Assembly: GCF_001657485.1 (NCBI RefSeq)
Contig: NZ_LXFU01000051.1
Location: forward strand, 109,542 to 173,541
Direction of reading: 5' to 3'
Origin: Rhizobium sp. WYCCWR10014
GTDB taxonomy: Bacteria; Pseudomonadota; Alphaproteobacteria; Rhizobiales; Rhizobiaceae
DNA: 64,000 bases
Part shown: positions 47,764 to 57,379 of the stretch, in pieces
Layout of the letters: every line of letters begins with the position of its first letter
Numbering within the stretch: the first letter of the stretch is position 1
The notes under the pieces: model-generated
The model's input: the letters and a program-made list of their open reading frames with translations, nothing else
What the model was told of the DNA's origin: nothing
The model's database searches: none
Program-made: the position numbers and the translations under genes

Positions 47764-49524
47764 CTACAAGTCGATCACGATATTGCCCTCAGGCTTCGCG
47801 CAGCAGATCAGCACATTGCCGTCCGCCGGCGCATCGATGGGGTCCGGGCGGTAACGGACCGTTCCCTCGACAAGTCCGGTCTCGCAAGTGTGACAGACGC
47901 CGGTTCGGCATGACCATCGCACCGGCACGTCGCAGGCCTCGGCCAGCTCAAGCAAGCTCAGGAATGTCGGCTCCCAGCGCACATTGAGACCGGTGCGGGC
48001 AAACGACACCAGCGGCCCCGAGCCTGGAAGCCCTGCCGGCAAATGTGGTGGCCGGCGGGGCGAAGCAGCTATGCCGGGGGTCATTGCAGGACCGGCGCCG
48101 AACATCTCGCTGTGTATGCGATCCGGCGCGATGCCCAAGGCTTCAAGGCCGACGGTCAGATCACTCATGAAGCCCGACGGTCCGCAGACATAGACGTCAC
48201 AGTCGCGCGGCAGGTTGAGCGATTTGAGCACCTGCGCATCCAGATGGCCGTGAGCGTCGAAATCTATATCGAGCCGATCCTTAGGCTCGGGAGAGCTATA
48301 GCAAATGTGGCTGTGATGGTGACCGAGCGCCTTGAGCAGCCCGCGCGCCTCTTCGGCAAACGGATGTTCGCGGCCATTGCGGGTTCCATATAACCACCAG
48401 ACTTCCCGCGTCGATGCTTCGGCGGCCAAAACATGAAGCATCGCCAGCACCGGCGTCACTCCGATCCCGGCACTTATTAGAACAACCGGTGTATCGCCCT
48501 GCCGCAATGTGAAACTGCCGCGTGCGGCACTTGCCTGTACGATGTCGCCAACCTGCAACTCGTCGTCGATGTAGCCGCTGGCAGCGCCATGGGCCTCCCG
48601 CTTGATGCTGACGCGGTAGTGGGTGGCGCTGGGCTCGCCTGACAGCGAATAGCTGCGCATCAGCGCAGGCGCCGAAGCCGGCCCGAGCCGCAGCACCACG
48701 AACTGCCCGGGGAGTGCTGCGGCAACAGGTTGGCCATCTGCTGGTTCGAGCAGAAGCGAAACCACGCTGCCGCTTTCACGCACCTTGCGCGACACACGCA
48801 GCGGGCGAAACCCGCGCCATGCCGGAGGTGGGCCGGAGGCGGCTGTCAGCCCGGCATTTCCTGTTGTCGCGCCCTCCTCCCGCTCCTGATTGAGCAGCGC
48901 TTCGAAAGAACGACGCCAGCCTGGGCTCAGCGCCGGGATGCGTAGCGCGCGCTCCAACTGATCGCGGGGGTGACCCGGCATATAAAGCAGCGCGTTGATC
49001 TCGAAAACGCTCATGCCCTCGGGGCCGGACGCCACTTTCGTGATCTCGTCGCCGGCCTGCACTTCCCCTTCCTCCAGCACACGGAAGTAGAAACCAGGGC
49101 GGCCATGTTTGACCACCAGGGCGGCCATCTCCGGCTCGTCCATGCGTATGCCGAGCCGGTAGCAGGTGACGCGCGGTTGCGTCACTTCGAACAAAGCGCT
49201 GCCGATCCGGTAACGGTCTCCAACGCATACTTCTGCGTCCGGCAAGCCATCGACGGTGAAATTCTCGCCGAACTGCCCGTAGACGAACCCGTCTCGGCGC
49301 AATTGCTCCTGCCAGTACCGATAGGAATCGATCTGATAGACAAAGACTGCGCGGCCTTCGCCGCCGTGGCCAGCCAGGTCGCCTTGTCCATCGCCGTCCA
49401 CGTTCAGGCGCCGCACCATACGCGGGCCGTCGACCGGCGTCTTCCAAATGGCAGTGTTGACGATCTTGCCTTGCCAGGTGATGTCGCGCGGCAGGCCCAC
49501 ATTGACCGAAAGCAAGTGTACCAT
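47764..49524 (-). CDS. MOSC domain - ferredoxin reductase - 2Fe-2S ferredoxin fusion
   Basis: The 586-residue protein has three parts. Residues about 1-215 form a YiiM-like MOSC domain with its C-terminal three-helix part (QFGENFTVDGL, VTQPRVTCYRLGIRM). About 235-470 form an FAD/NAD reductase unit (MRSYSLSGEP for flavin, SAGIGVTPVLAML for NAD). About 500-586 form a plant-type ferredoxin with WSCRTGVCHTCETG and a later ICC. MOSC domains handle molybdenum cofactor sulfur or metal-sulfur transfer. A self-contained electron chain from NAD(P)H to a MOSC reductase is inferred. Confidence 0.92.
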   Translation of the reverse strand: MVHLLSVNVGLPRDITWQGKIVNTAIWKTPVDGPRMVRRLNVDGDGQGDLAGHGGEGRAVFVYQIDSYRYWQEQLRRDGFVYGQFGENFTVDGLPDAEVCVGDRYRIGSALFEVTQPRVTCYRLGIRMDEPEMAALVVKHGRPGFYFRVLEEGEVQAGDEITKVASGPEGMSVFEINALLYMPGHPRDQLERALRIPALSPGWRRSFEALLNQEREEGATTGNAGLTAASGPPPAWRGFRPLRVSRKVRESGSVVSLLLEPADGQPVAAALPGQFVVLRLGPASAPALMRSYSLSGEPSATHYRVSIKREAHGAASGYIDDELQVGDIVQASAARGSFTLRQGDTPVVLISAGIGVTPVLAMLHVLAAEASTREVWWLYGTRNGREHPFAEEARGLLKALGHHHSHICYSSPEPKDRLDIDFDAHGHLDAQVLKSLNLPRDCDVYVCGPSGFMSDLTVGLEALGIAPDRIHSEMFGAGPAMTPGIAASPRRPPHLPAGLPGSGPLVSFARTGLNVRWEPTFLSLLELAEACDVPVRWSCRTGVCHTCETGLVEGTVRYRPDPIDAPADGNVLICCAKPEGNIVIDL

Positions 49525-49576
49525 GACATTTCTCCCGAATGATGCTCACCGCAATTTCGAGATCGACGGAGGACGG

Positions 49577-50134
49577 TTACAGCGTCAATCTCAGCTCGAG
49601 ATAGTGTTCGGTCAACGTCGTCAAGGTGAAGGCTCTGTTGAGGCCGCTCGGATTTGGCAACAGCCAGACGGCGGCGCCGGCAAATTCCTCAGGCTGCCGA
49701 CCCCATTCAACATCGGCTCGAAGACTGATAGCCGCGTATGCCGCCTTTCCGAGAAAGGCCAGATTGGCTGGCGCAAACTTTCGTATCTTGTTTTCCAGGA
49801 CAGCCGCGGCACTGAGGTAATCCTGCCTCTTGAGCTCGCTTGCGCTTTTCGTGGGACGTGAAACCGCGGATGTAAGACCGCAGCCATATTGCAGCAGCTC
49901 GCGCTCTTCATCCGCCCGCAGCAGACGCGGTGTAAATCCAGCCAGATGCAATACCCGCCAAAAACGGTTGCTCGGGTTCGAGAAATTATGGCCGTCGCGA
50001 ACGGCGGACAGAGCCGGATTCAATCCGCAGAAAACCACGGAAAGATCAGGTGCGAGGATTTCCGACAATCCGGCTTTCGGCATCGTGGGGGCGTCTGGAC
50101 CATCGAGGTCCGCGGACATGGCATCATCTTGCAT
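49577..50134 (-). CDS. mug: G/U mismatch-specific DNA glycosylase
   Basis: The protein is up to 185 residues and has the Mug motifs VVFCGLNPALSAV near residue 35, with the asparagine expected to activate water, and LLPNPSGLNRAF near 160 for strand insertion. NPSNRFWRVLHLAGFTP is also typical. It removes uracil or ethenocytosine opposite G. The start at 50134 or the ATG at 50119 cannot be decided, as both lack strong ribosome sites. Confidence 0.92.
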   Translation of the reverse strand: MQDDAMSADLDGPDAPTMPKAGLSEILAPDLSVVFCGLNPALSAVRDGHNFSNPSNRFWRVLHLAGFTPRLLRADEERELLQYGCGLTSAVSRPTKSASELKRQDYLSAAAVLENKIRKFAPANLAFLGKAAYAAISLRADVEWGRQPEEFAGAAVWLLPNPSGLNRAFTLTTLTEHYLELRLTL

Positions 50135-50310
50135 TATGGGACATCGCTCGGATTAAGCCCGTCAAATACACCAACCGTGCATGGATCGAAACAAGAAGAG
50201 GCCCGTCTAAAAAACACTCGGTGCTAATCATCTTGCTGAAAATGCCGATGAATGGCCTTAGTGGCAATTTGAAAAATAACGGGCGCAATCGATTCTTGAC
50301 AGGATCTGCA

Positions 50311-50793
50311 ATGACCACCGAAGCACGCAATTCGCATCCCATCTACTTCATCGGAGCTTTTGCCACGGGCGGACTCCTGACTTTCATGGTGCACCTCAAC
50401 GGCGAGTTGGCCCGTTATGGCAATCCCCTGTTCTCATCTTGGACCGCACACGGCACAGGCATCATCGCAGCCGTCATTCTTCTCCTGGTGGTCCACCGCC
50501 GGCGCACGCCGTTGTTAGAAAAAGCCCCCAACGCACCTTGGTGGGCTTATCTCGGTGGGATATCCGGCGCGGCAACGGTCATTTTGACCTCGACTGCGGT
50601 CAACTCACCGCTCGGGCTCTCCGGCACCTTGGCTTTGGGTTTGGCAGGCCAGGTCGCCTTCAGCGTCGCGGCCGACAGCTGGGGACTGTTCGGTCTGCCA
50701 AAGCGACGCCCAGATAGACGAGACATCTTAGCACTCGGCTTGGTCGTCACGGGGGCCGCACTCATTATCCTGTTTGGGCGAGGTGCGGCGTGA
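50311..50793 (+). CDS. DMT superfamily (DUF606/YdcZ) small transporter, first half
   Basis: The 160-residue protein has about five hydrophobic helices of the DUF606/YdcZ type (HPIYFIGAFATGGLLTFMVH, then WAYLGGISGAATVILTSTAV). These half-size drug/metabolite family members usually work as pairs, and a second one overlaps its stop. ATG at 50311 has an AGGA site. Substrate unknown. Confidence 0.85.
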   Translation: MTTEARNSHPIYFIGAFATGGLLTFMVHLNGELARYGNPLFSSWTAHGTGIIAAVILLLVVHRRRTPLLEKAPNAPWWAYLGGISGAATVILTSTAVNSPLGLSGTLALGLAGQVAFSVAADSWGLFGLPKRRPDRRDILALGLVVTGAALIILFGRGAA

Positions 50794-51230
50794 CGGTGTT
50801 CATTCTCCTGGCCTGCCTGGGCGGTGTGCTCGTCGGCCTCAGTCGTCAGCTCAATGGGCGGTTGAGCATATCGACCACGCCGCTGATCGCATCCTTCTGG
50901 AACCATGCCATAGGCTTTGCTGCCCTGACCTGCCTTGGCCTCCTTGTCGGAGGTCTGCTTCCCGCGGGTGCTGCCGAGGCGCCTTGGTATGCCTATCTGG
51001 GTGGTCCCATCGGCGTCATCTTCGTGGCGGCGGGCAGTTGGGTCATTGCTCGAATAGGAGCGGTGAATTCGGCTCTGCTGATCATCGGCGGCCAGATGGT
51101 GACAGGGGTGGCATTTGATTATCTCAGCGCGGTCCCAGCGTCGTTTTGGGCGAACGCGACTGGAATTGTTCTCATCATCGGCGGAATGATGGTCAGTCGG
51201 GGACGCCGCAATGCCAGCGGTTCGCAATAG
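50790..51230 (+). CDS. DMT superfamily (DUF606/YdcZ) small transporter, second half
   Basis: The 146-residue protein has about five helices (VFILLACLGGVLVGLSRQLN, then FAALTCLGLLVGGLL, then GIVLIIGGMMV). GTG at 50790 overlaps the previous stop (GTGA). It probably forms a heterodimer with the preceding product in the inner membrane. Confidence 0.85.
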   Translation: MTVFILLACLGGVLVGLSRQLNGRLSISTTPLIASFWNHAIGFAALTCLGLLVGGLLPAGAAEAPWYAYLGGPIGVIFVAAGSWVIARIGAVNSALLIIGGQMVTGVAFDYLSAVPASFWANATGIVLIIGGMMVSRGRRNASGSQ

Positions 51231-51365
51231 CCAATCCGATGGCTTTCGAAGCCATGGCTGAACCAGCAATTTCATCGACCGATCGCAAGCCAAGGGATAG
51301 ATTGACGGCGGGGATGCCTCCCCGCCCCGCAGCATCTTTTTAGGCGCGGCGTTCTCAGGGCAGGG

Positions 51366-52814
51366 CTACCGGCTGTGAACCGTTGCGGGCATCACATCGT
51401 CGGGTATCGGGCACACATAGGCTTTGCCGCTGGTCTTTTCCCGCCACTCGGCTTTCGCGGTTGCCAGAAGGTCGGATGACGTCATCAATGCGAGCCCCGT
51501 GGTCGCAAGCGTTTTCGCCGCATGCGCCATAGCCTTGTGCGCGGCCGGGCTTTTTCCCTGCGCGACGACCTGCCAGGTATGGGGATTGGTGCCGATCGCC
51601 CAGGCTGGCGCCCAGCATTGCGCGGTCGGCGTCACCCAGCTGACATCGCCGACATCGGTCGATCCGGCCCGGAAATGCGATTGTCCTTCGAAATCGCGCA
51701 GCCCGGTGTGCAACGGCGTCGAGCCATCGACCTTGGCATTGGAGAACACATCGCCGGTGATCTGATAGAGGCGGATGCTGCTCTTGATCGCTTCCTCAGT
51801 GAAGGTGTCCTGGATTTTCCTGGCGAAGGCGATGTCAGCCTCGTCGAAGGCGATCGGCCCGAGCGTGACCATGTTGTCGTGCATTGCCGTTTCAAGCGTG
51901 ATGTTGGGAAGAAGGTTCGTCGAGGCGGTGTCGAACACGATCTCGACTTCGGTTTCGGTCATCATCGCAGCACCTCGTGCAACTTTCTCGACGCGCCCGG
52001 CAAGCGCAAGCGCCTGCGGCATGTCAGGCGCCCTGATCAGATAGAGAACCTCGGCGCTGGCCTGCACGACATTGGCGGCCCTGCCGCCGGTGTCGGTAAT
52101 CGCGTAGTGAACGCGACAATCCTGCGGCATGTGTTCACGCAGGAAATTGACGCCGACATTCATGAGTTCGACAGCATCGAGCGCCGAACGGCCGAGATGG
52201 GCGCTGTTGGCCGCATGTGCCGCGACACCCCTGAAGCGATAGTAATATTCGAGAACGGCAAGATTGTTCGTCGAGCGAACACCGTTGAACGGAGCCGGAT
52301 GCCAGGTCAGGGCGGCATCGACGTCATCAAAAGCGCCGGCGCGAACCATGAAGGTCTTTCCGGAACCGCCCTCCTCTCCCGGGCAGCCGTAATAGCGCAC
52401 CGTTCCGGGCAGGTTGTTCTGCTTAAGGTGGCGGGCAAGTGCGACCGCCGCCATCAGCGATCCGACACCAAGCAGATTGTGCCCGCAGCCGTGACCGGTC
52501 GCTCCCGCCGTTTGGGGACGAGGCTCGGCCAGGTTGGCGGTCTGGCTCATTCCGGCCAGGGCATCGAATTCGCCGAGGAAGGCAATCACCGGCTTGCCGC
52601 TGCCGGATTCGCCGATGAAGGCCGTTTCCATGCCTGCGACGCCGCGGCGCACGGCAAAGCCGTTTTCCTCGAGCGTCCTTGCCAGCAATTGCGACGAGCG
52701 CCGCTCCTCGAACTTCAACTCCGCGAAATCCCAGATACTGTCGCTGAGGGCGACATAATCGGGTTTCATCTTTTCGATCGTCGCGGCAATGGAGCTGATC
52801 GCGTCAAGATTCAT
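51366..52814 (-). CDS. M20 family amidohydrolase, AbgB-like
   Basis: The 482-residue protein matches aminobenzoyl-glutamate utilization protein B and related M20 peptidases. Metal-binding motifs are TGHGCGHNLLGVG and PGEEGGSGK; the dimerisation domain lies at about 190-310 (VAAHAANSAHLGRSAL) and a late metal ligand in STDVGDVSWVTP. It is cytoplasmic. It cleaves an amide bond of an acyl-amino acid; p-aminobenzoyl-glutamate is only one possibility. A truncated importer gene follows upstream on the same strand. Confidence 0.92.
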   Translation of the reverse strand: MNLDAISSIAATIEKMKPDYVALSDSIWDFAELKFEERRSSQLLARTLEENGFAVRRGVAGMETAFIGESGSGKPVIAFLGEFDALAGMSQTANLAEPRPQTAGATGHGCGHNLLGVGSLMAAVALARHLKQNNLPGTVRYYGCPGEEGGSGKTFMVRAGAFDDVDAALTWHPAPFNGVRSTNNLAVLEYYYRFRGVAAHAANSAHLGRSALDAVELMNVGVNFLREHMPQDCRVHYAITDTGGRAANVVQASAEVLYLIRAPDMPQALALAGRVEKVARGAAMMTETEVEIVFDTASTNLLPNITLETAMHDNMVTLGPIAFDEADIAFARKIQDTFTEEAIKSSIRLYQITGDVFSNAKVDGSTPLHTGLRDFEGQSHFRAGSTDVGDVSWVTPTAQCWAPAWAIGTNPHTWQVVAQGKSPAAHKAMAHAAKTLATTGLALMTSSDLLATAKAEWREKTSGKAYVCPIPDDVMPATVHSR

Positions 52815-52948
52815 GGCATTTCCTCGCTGTCAGTCCTGCCGCCACAGGGACGTGTTGCACCGGACCCGGCAGGACTGCCTGCCGGATCTCCTGTTGATTG
52901 TCGAAGTGGGACGGCCGCGCCCGATCCACCGGGCGCGGCAATTCGGGC

Positions 52949-54040
52949 TCAATTGTCGAGCGAAACTTCCCAAAGACGGGCATTCGATTGCCAGACGGGC
53001 TGACCCTTCAGCTTCTTGGTCGCGCCCCAGACATCGACCATGTCATAGAGGAAGATCCCCGGCATTTCCTTGAGCATCAGCGTATGAAACTCGTCGAAGA
53101 TCGCCTGACGCTTCGTCTGATCGGCCTCCGCATAGGCGGCCTTCATCAGCTCGACTGCCTTCGGGTCATCCCACATCAAGGAAGCGTTCTTGTCCTTGTT
53201 GCCGACATAGAAGCCGTACATCAGCGCCGGATCGAGCCGCGGCGCGACCGATTGCGAGATGATCTGGTAGTTGCCGGACCGGCGGCGATCGACCTGCGTC
53301 GCATAGTCGAGCACCTCGATCTGCACATTGAGACCTGCCTGCTGCATCATGGCCTGCGCCATCACCGCGGCCGGGAAGCTTGGCACGTTGCTGCGCTTGT
53401 TGGCGATGATGGTAATCGGCTCGCCCTTGTAGCCGGCCTCCGCGAGCTCCTTCTTCGCGGCCTCGATGTCGTAGGGCAGACGCTTCTTCTGGACATCGTC
53501 GAAATAGAGCGAGTCTTGCGAAACCATCGAACCGTTGGCTGCGCCGGTGCCATTGGAGGCGGCCTCGACGAGCTGGTCGAGATCGAGTGCCATCGCCATG
53601 GCGCGGCGCACGCCGGGATTGCTCAGAACTTTGTCGCGCGTCTGGATGTAGAAGAGGTTTTTGCCGTTGTTGCGCGCCACGATCAGTTGCATCGTGTCGC
53701 TGGTCTTGAATTCGGGAATGAGATCCGGCGAAATCTCCGCGGTGTCGAGCACCCCGGACTGAAGGCCGGCCTTTACGGTCGAAGCATCGGGAATGACCAT
53801 GAACTTGATGCCATCGACGAGAGGGCGCTTGGAGCCGACCATGCCGTCGGGCTTGCCGTCGTTCTGAGGCGAGACATAATCGTCGAACTTGGCGATGAAC
53901 GTGAAGTCAAATTCACGGACTGCTTGCGCTGGGGAAATCGGAATATGTCCGGCGCCTCTTTCCTGCATCTTCGCGGGCTTGCCGATTTGGAAAACTTGTC
54001 CGGCGACGATCCCTTCTGGAGCCTGATCACAGGCCATCAA
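52949..54040 (-). pseudogene. 5'-truncated family-5 substrate-binding protein gene
   Basis: The 363-residue frame covers lobe II and the end of a family-5 binding protein (VLSNPGVRRAMAMALDLDQLV, then LPYDIEAAKKELAEAGYKGE). It lacks the signal peptide and about the first 150 residues. Upstream there are only 66 bases before the dienelactone hydrolase gene, and no permease or ATPase genes. Without a signal peptide it cannot serve in transport, so it is likely the remnant of a deleted importer that worked with the AbgB-like enzyme. Confidence 0.8.
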
Positions 54041-54106
54041 TCGTCTTGACAGGCCGGGGGGACGGATTGGCGGCGGGGAGAACTCCCCCGCCGCGGCTCG
54101 TTCTTC

Positions 54107-54994
54107 TCAGGCGAGGTATTTCGTAAACCAGTCGACCGTCCGCTGCCAGGCGAGCTTGGCAGCCGCTTCGTCGTAGCGGGGGGTGGAATCATTGTGAAAG
54201 CCGTGATTGACGTCAGGGTAGACGTAGGCCTCGAATGTCTTTTCCGATGACTTCAGCGCAGCTTCATAGGCCGGCCAGCCTTCGTTGATCCCCTTGTCCA
54301 GTCCGGCATAATGGAGAAGCAGCGGCGCCTTGATCTTCGGCACGTCTTCGGCGCGCGGCTGCCGGCCGTAGAAGGGCACGGCTGCGGCAAGCTCTGGATA
54401 GGCGACCGCCGCGGCGTTGGAGACGCCGCCGCCATAGCAGAAACCGGTGATGCCGACCTTGCCGGTGGTGAGATCGCTGTGCATCAAAAATTCGACCGCC
54501 GCGAAGAAGTCGTTCATCAGCTTTTCCGGGTCGACCTTCTGCTGGAGTTCCCTTCCCTTTTCGTCATTGCCGGGATAGCCCCCGACCGAGGTCAGGCCAT
54601 CCGGCGCAAGTGCGATGAAACCCGCCTTCGCCACGCGCCGCGCCACATCTTCGATATAGGGGTTCAGGCCCCTGTTCTCGTGAACGACCACCACGGCCGC
54701 GACTTTGCCGGTGGCGTTTTTGGGGCGGACGAGATAGCCGCGGACATCCCCATTTCCCTTTGGCGAGGGATAGGTGATGTATTCGGCAGATATATCGGGA
54801 TCGGTGAATTCAACCTGGGTCGCCAGCGCATAGTCGGGGCTCAGCGATGAAAGAATGGCCGCTGCCGTCAGCCCGCCGACCGCGAATTTGCCGGCCCGGT
54901 CGAGAAACTCGCGCTTGGTAATTCTCCCGTGCGCGTAATAATCGTAGAGTTCGAGAAGTTCCTGAGGGAAATCCTTGGCTGTCATACGGGTCAT
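54107..54994 (-). CDS. Dienelactone hydrolase family protein (YghX-like)
   Basis: The 295-residue alpha/beta hydrolase has a nucleophile elbow GITGFCYGGG with cysteine (about 178), an aspartate in LHYAGLDKGINE (about 230) and a histidine in YPDVNHGFHND (about 265). An N-terminal extension (RITKREFLDRAGKFAVGGLTAAAIL) looks like an export signal but lacks the Tat twin arginine. ATG at 54994 has GGAGGAG. The dienelactone substrate is not assured. Confidence 0.88.
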   Translation of the reverse strand: MTRMTAKDFPQELLELYDYYAHGRITKREFLDRAGKFAVGGLTAAAILSSLSPDYALATQVEFTDPDISAEYITYPSPKGNGDVRGYLVRPKNATGKVAAVVVVHENRGLNPYIEDVARRVAKAGFIALAPDGLTSVGGYPGNDEKGRELQQKVDPEKLMNDFFAAVEFLMHSDLTTGKVGITGFCYGGGVSNAAAVAYPELAAAVPFYGRQPRAEDVPKIKAPLLLHYAGLDKGINEGWPAYEAALKSSEKTFEAYVYPDVNHGFHNDSTPRYDEAAAKLAWQRTVDWFTKYLA

Positions 54995-55214
54995 GATGGC
55001 TCCTCCGTGCCTTCGGGTCTCGCATCATCCTACACACGTAAACTCACGAGTCTTTTCAACATTTCGCGAGTCCCGCGTGTGCTTGCCATGGCGATCGCTG
55101 CCTGCGCCAACAGTCGCTGAATTCGCCGAACCTGCTGCAAACGGCGCGCGCTCTTTTCTTTGGCAATCCGCGTCCGGCCGGTCATAAGCAGCAATCGACC
55201 GCCGGCTATCGATC

Positions 55215-55233
55215 TATGAAAATTAATTTCATA
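55215..55233. promoter_or_regulatory. Palindrome upstream of the CUT1 sugar operon
   Basis: TATGAAA and TTTCATA are perfect arms around ATTAA, about 90 bases before the dehydrogenase start. TGAAA/TTTCA operators are common for LacI- and RpiR-type repressors. No such regulator gene is in the window. Confidence 0.5.
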
Positions 55234-55323
55234 CTCGCGCTTCGATGCCCGTTTTCTATTGACGCCTCTCGATTTTTGTCCCAACTTAAAGAAAATAAAT
55301 TACTAAATGGGAACCTGATCGGC

Positions 55324-56481
55324 ATGAAAGTGGGAATCATCGGGCTAGGATTCCGGCTCGGCTATCTCGGCTATGTTTTCAAGGCAATCGATAGCAGCTT
55401 CGACATTGTTGGCTATGTGGATCCGGAACCGGCCGGACTTCCCGGATTGACGGAAAAGGGAATTTCAGTCGGCAAGGCCTATGGTTCGCCGGAGGAGCTC
55501 CTTGCCTCCGAAAAGCTCGATCTGCTGATGATCGGCTCCCCAAACCATCTGCATCTCGACCATATCAGGCTCGGACTTCAAGCCGGTCTCAAGGTCTTTT
55601 GCGAAAAGCCAATTGTCACGACGATCGCCGAAAGCATCGAACTTGCCCATCTGATGGCAAAATTCGGCCATGAGCGACTGATGGTCGGTCTCGTGCTGCG
55701 CTATTCTCCTCTTTACAAGGATCTCCGCGCCATCCAGGCCGCGGGCAAGCTCGGCCAGATCGTGTCGATCGAGGCTTCCGAACATATCGAGCCTTATCAC
55801 GGCGCCTTCTTCATGCGCGACTGGCGCCGCTATGAGCGCTATTCCGGCAGCTTCATGCTGGAGAAATGCTGCCACGACCTCGATCTTTACAATGGCGTCG
55901 CCGGCGCACGGCCGGAGCGCGTCGCCAGTTTCGGCGGCCGCAAGAGCTTCATTCCGGCCAACGACCCGGCGCGCGAGGGCATCAACGACCTCGAGCTCTT
56001 CCACCGCAAGCCGAGCGGATGGATGGGATCGGACAAGGTCTTCGACAGCGATGCCGATATCATCGACTATCAGGTGGCGATCGTCGAATATGCCAATGGC
56101 GTCGGCATGAACTTCCACACCAATCTGAACGTGCCCGACCAGTTCCGCCGTTTCGCCATCATGGGTTCGCGCGGCATGGCCGAAGGTGATTTCGTTCGTG
56201 GCTATCTCGACGTTCACGAACAACTGACCGGCAACAAGGTGGTCGAGAACAAATATGCCGCCACCGAGCTCTCCCAGCATTACGGCGCCGATGAGCAGAT
56301 GGCGAGCGACCTGCTTGAAAGCGTGCGCACCGGGCTCGAACTTCCTGTTTCCACCCTGAACGCGCTCGAAGCCGGCATCCTCGCCTTGGCGATGGACGAA
56401 GCGAGGATGAAGAAAGCGGTCGTCGATCTCAGACCCATCTGGGACCGCTTCGACGAAGCCCTTCACGCGAGAGCGGCTTGA
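55324..56481 (+). CDS. Gfo/Idh/MocA family oxidoreductase
   Basis: The 385-residue protein has an N-terminal Rossmann domain (VGIIGLGFRLGYLG) and the family motif FCEKPIVTT near residue 98, whose lysine is catalytic. The C-terminal alpha/beta domain holds EKCCHDLDLYN near 180, with the histidine expected in the active site. Such enzymes oxidise sugars or inositols with NAD(P). Being first in an operon with a complete sugar importer, it probably oxidises the imported sugar. Confidence 0.9.
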   Translation: MKVGIIGLGFRLGYLGYVFKAIDSSFDIVGYVDPEPAGLPGLTEKGISVGKAYGSPEELLASEKLDLLMIGSPNHLHLDHIRLGLQAGLKVFCEKPIVTTIAESIELAHLMAKFGHERLMVGLVLRYSPLYKDLRAIQAAGKLGQIVSIEASEHIEPYHGAFFMRDWRRYERYSGSFMLEKCCHDLDLYNGVAGARPERVASFGGRKSFIPANDPAREGINDLELFHRKPSGWMGSDKVFDSDADIIDYQVAIVEYANGVGMNFHTNLNVPDQFRRFAIMGSRGMAEGDFVRGYLDVHEQLTGNKVVENKYAATELSQHYGADEQMASDLLESVRTGLELPVSTLNALEAGILALAMDEARMKKAVVDLRPIWDRFDEALHARAA

Positions 56482-56494
56482 GGAGGGCGGCAAG

Positions 56495-57379
56495 ATGAGT
56501 GTTCAAAGAAGCACCTTCATCTTCGCTTGCATCCTTCTTCTCCCGGCTGTCCTTTATGTTCTGGCGATCGTCGCCTATCCGCTGGTCGATACCTTCATTC
56601 TCTCCTTCACCGACGCGTCGCTCAGGAAGACCACCAATTGGGTCGGCTGGGCTAATTACGAGAAGATCTTCAACGAGCGGTTTGCCGAAGTCATCATCCG
56701 CACCTTCATCTGGACCTTCTTCTCGGTCGCCCTGAAAATGGTGATCGGCACCTTCGGTGCGACGATGCTGAATGCCGCGGTCCCCGGCCGCTCATTGTTC
56801 CGGCTGCTGACCATGCCGCCATGGATCGTGCCGATGGCGATCGGCATCTTCATGTGGGGCTGGATGTATAATGGCCAGTTCGGGATGATATCGGGCATGC
56901 TGCAGCGCTTCGGTCTCGTCGACGGCCCTGTCGCCTTCCTCGCCTATGGAAACACCGCCTTCTGGGCAACGATCATCACCGACGTGTGGATCGGCGTGCC
57001 GCTGGTGACGATCTACTTCCTGGCGGCGATCCAATCCATTCCGAAGGATCTCTACGAGGCCGCCTGGACCGACGGCGCCGGCCGCTGGTACCGCTTCCGC
57101 CGCATCACGCTGCCGCTGATGGTGCCGGCGATCATTACCATGTCGATGCTCTCGCTGATCGCCACCTTCAACTCGTTCGACATCATTTGGATCCTGACGC
57201 AGGGCGGACCGAGCGGCGAGACGACGACGATGATCATCGATACCTATCAGACCGCGATCGGCTCGAAGAAATACGGTGAAGGTGCAGCGCGCGCCGTTTT
57301 GATCTGCATCTTCCTGTCGCTCTTCTGCTTCGCCTATTTCCGCGTCACCCGCCGCCTCAATCCGGAGAAACGCGCATGA
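56495..57379 (+). CDS. CUT1 sugar ABC transporter permease (MalF/UgpA-like)
   Basis: The 294-residue permease has six spans and the family coupling loop IPKDLYEAAWTDGAGRWYRFRR near residue 185. ATG at 56495 has AGGAGGG. It starts 13 bases after the dehydrogenase stop. Confidence 0.93.
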   Translation: MSVQRSTFIFACILLLPAVLYVLAIVAYPLVDTFILSFTDASLRKTTNWVGWANYEKIFNERFAEVIIRTFIWTFFSVALKMVIGTFGATMLNAAVPGRSLFRLLTMPPWIVPMAIGIFMWGWMYNGQFGMISGMLQRFGLVDGPVAFLAYGNTAFWATIITDVWIGVPLVTIYFLAAIQSIPKDLYEAAWTDGAGRWYRFRRITLPLMVPAIITMSMLSLIATFNSFDIIWILTQGGPSGETTTMIIDTYQTAIGSKKYGEGAARAVLICIFLSLFCFAYFRVTRRLNPEKRA

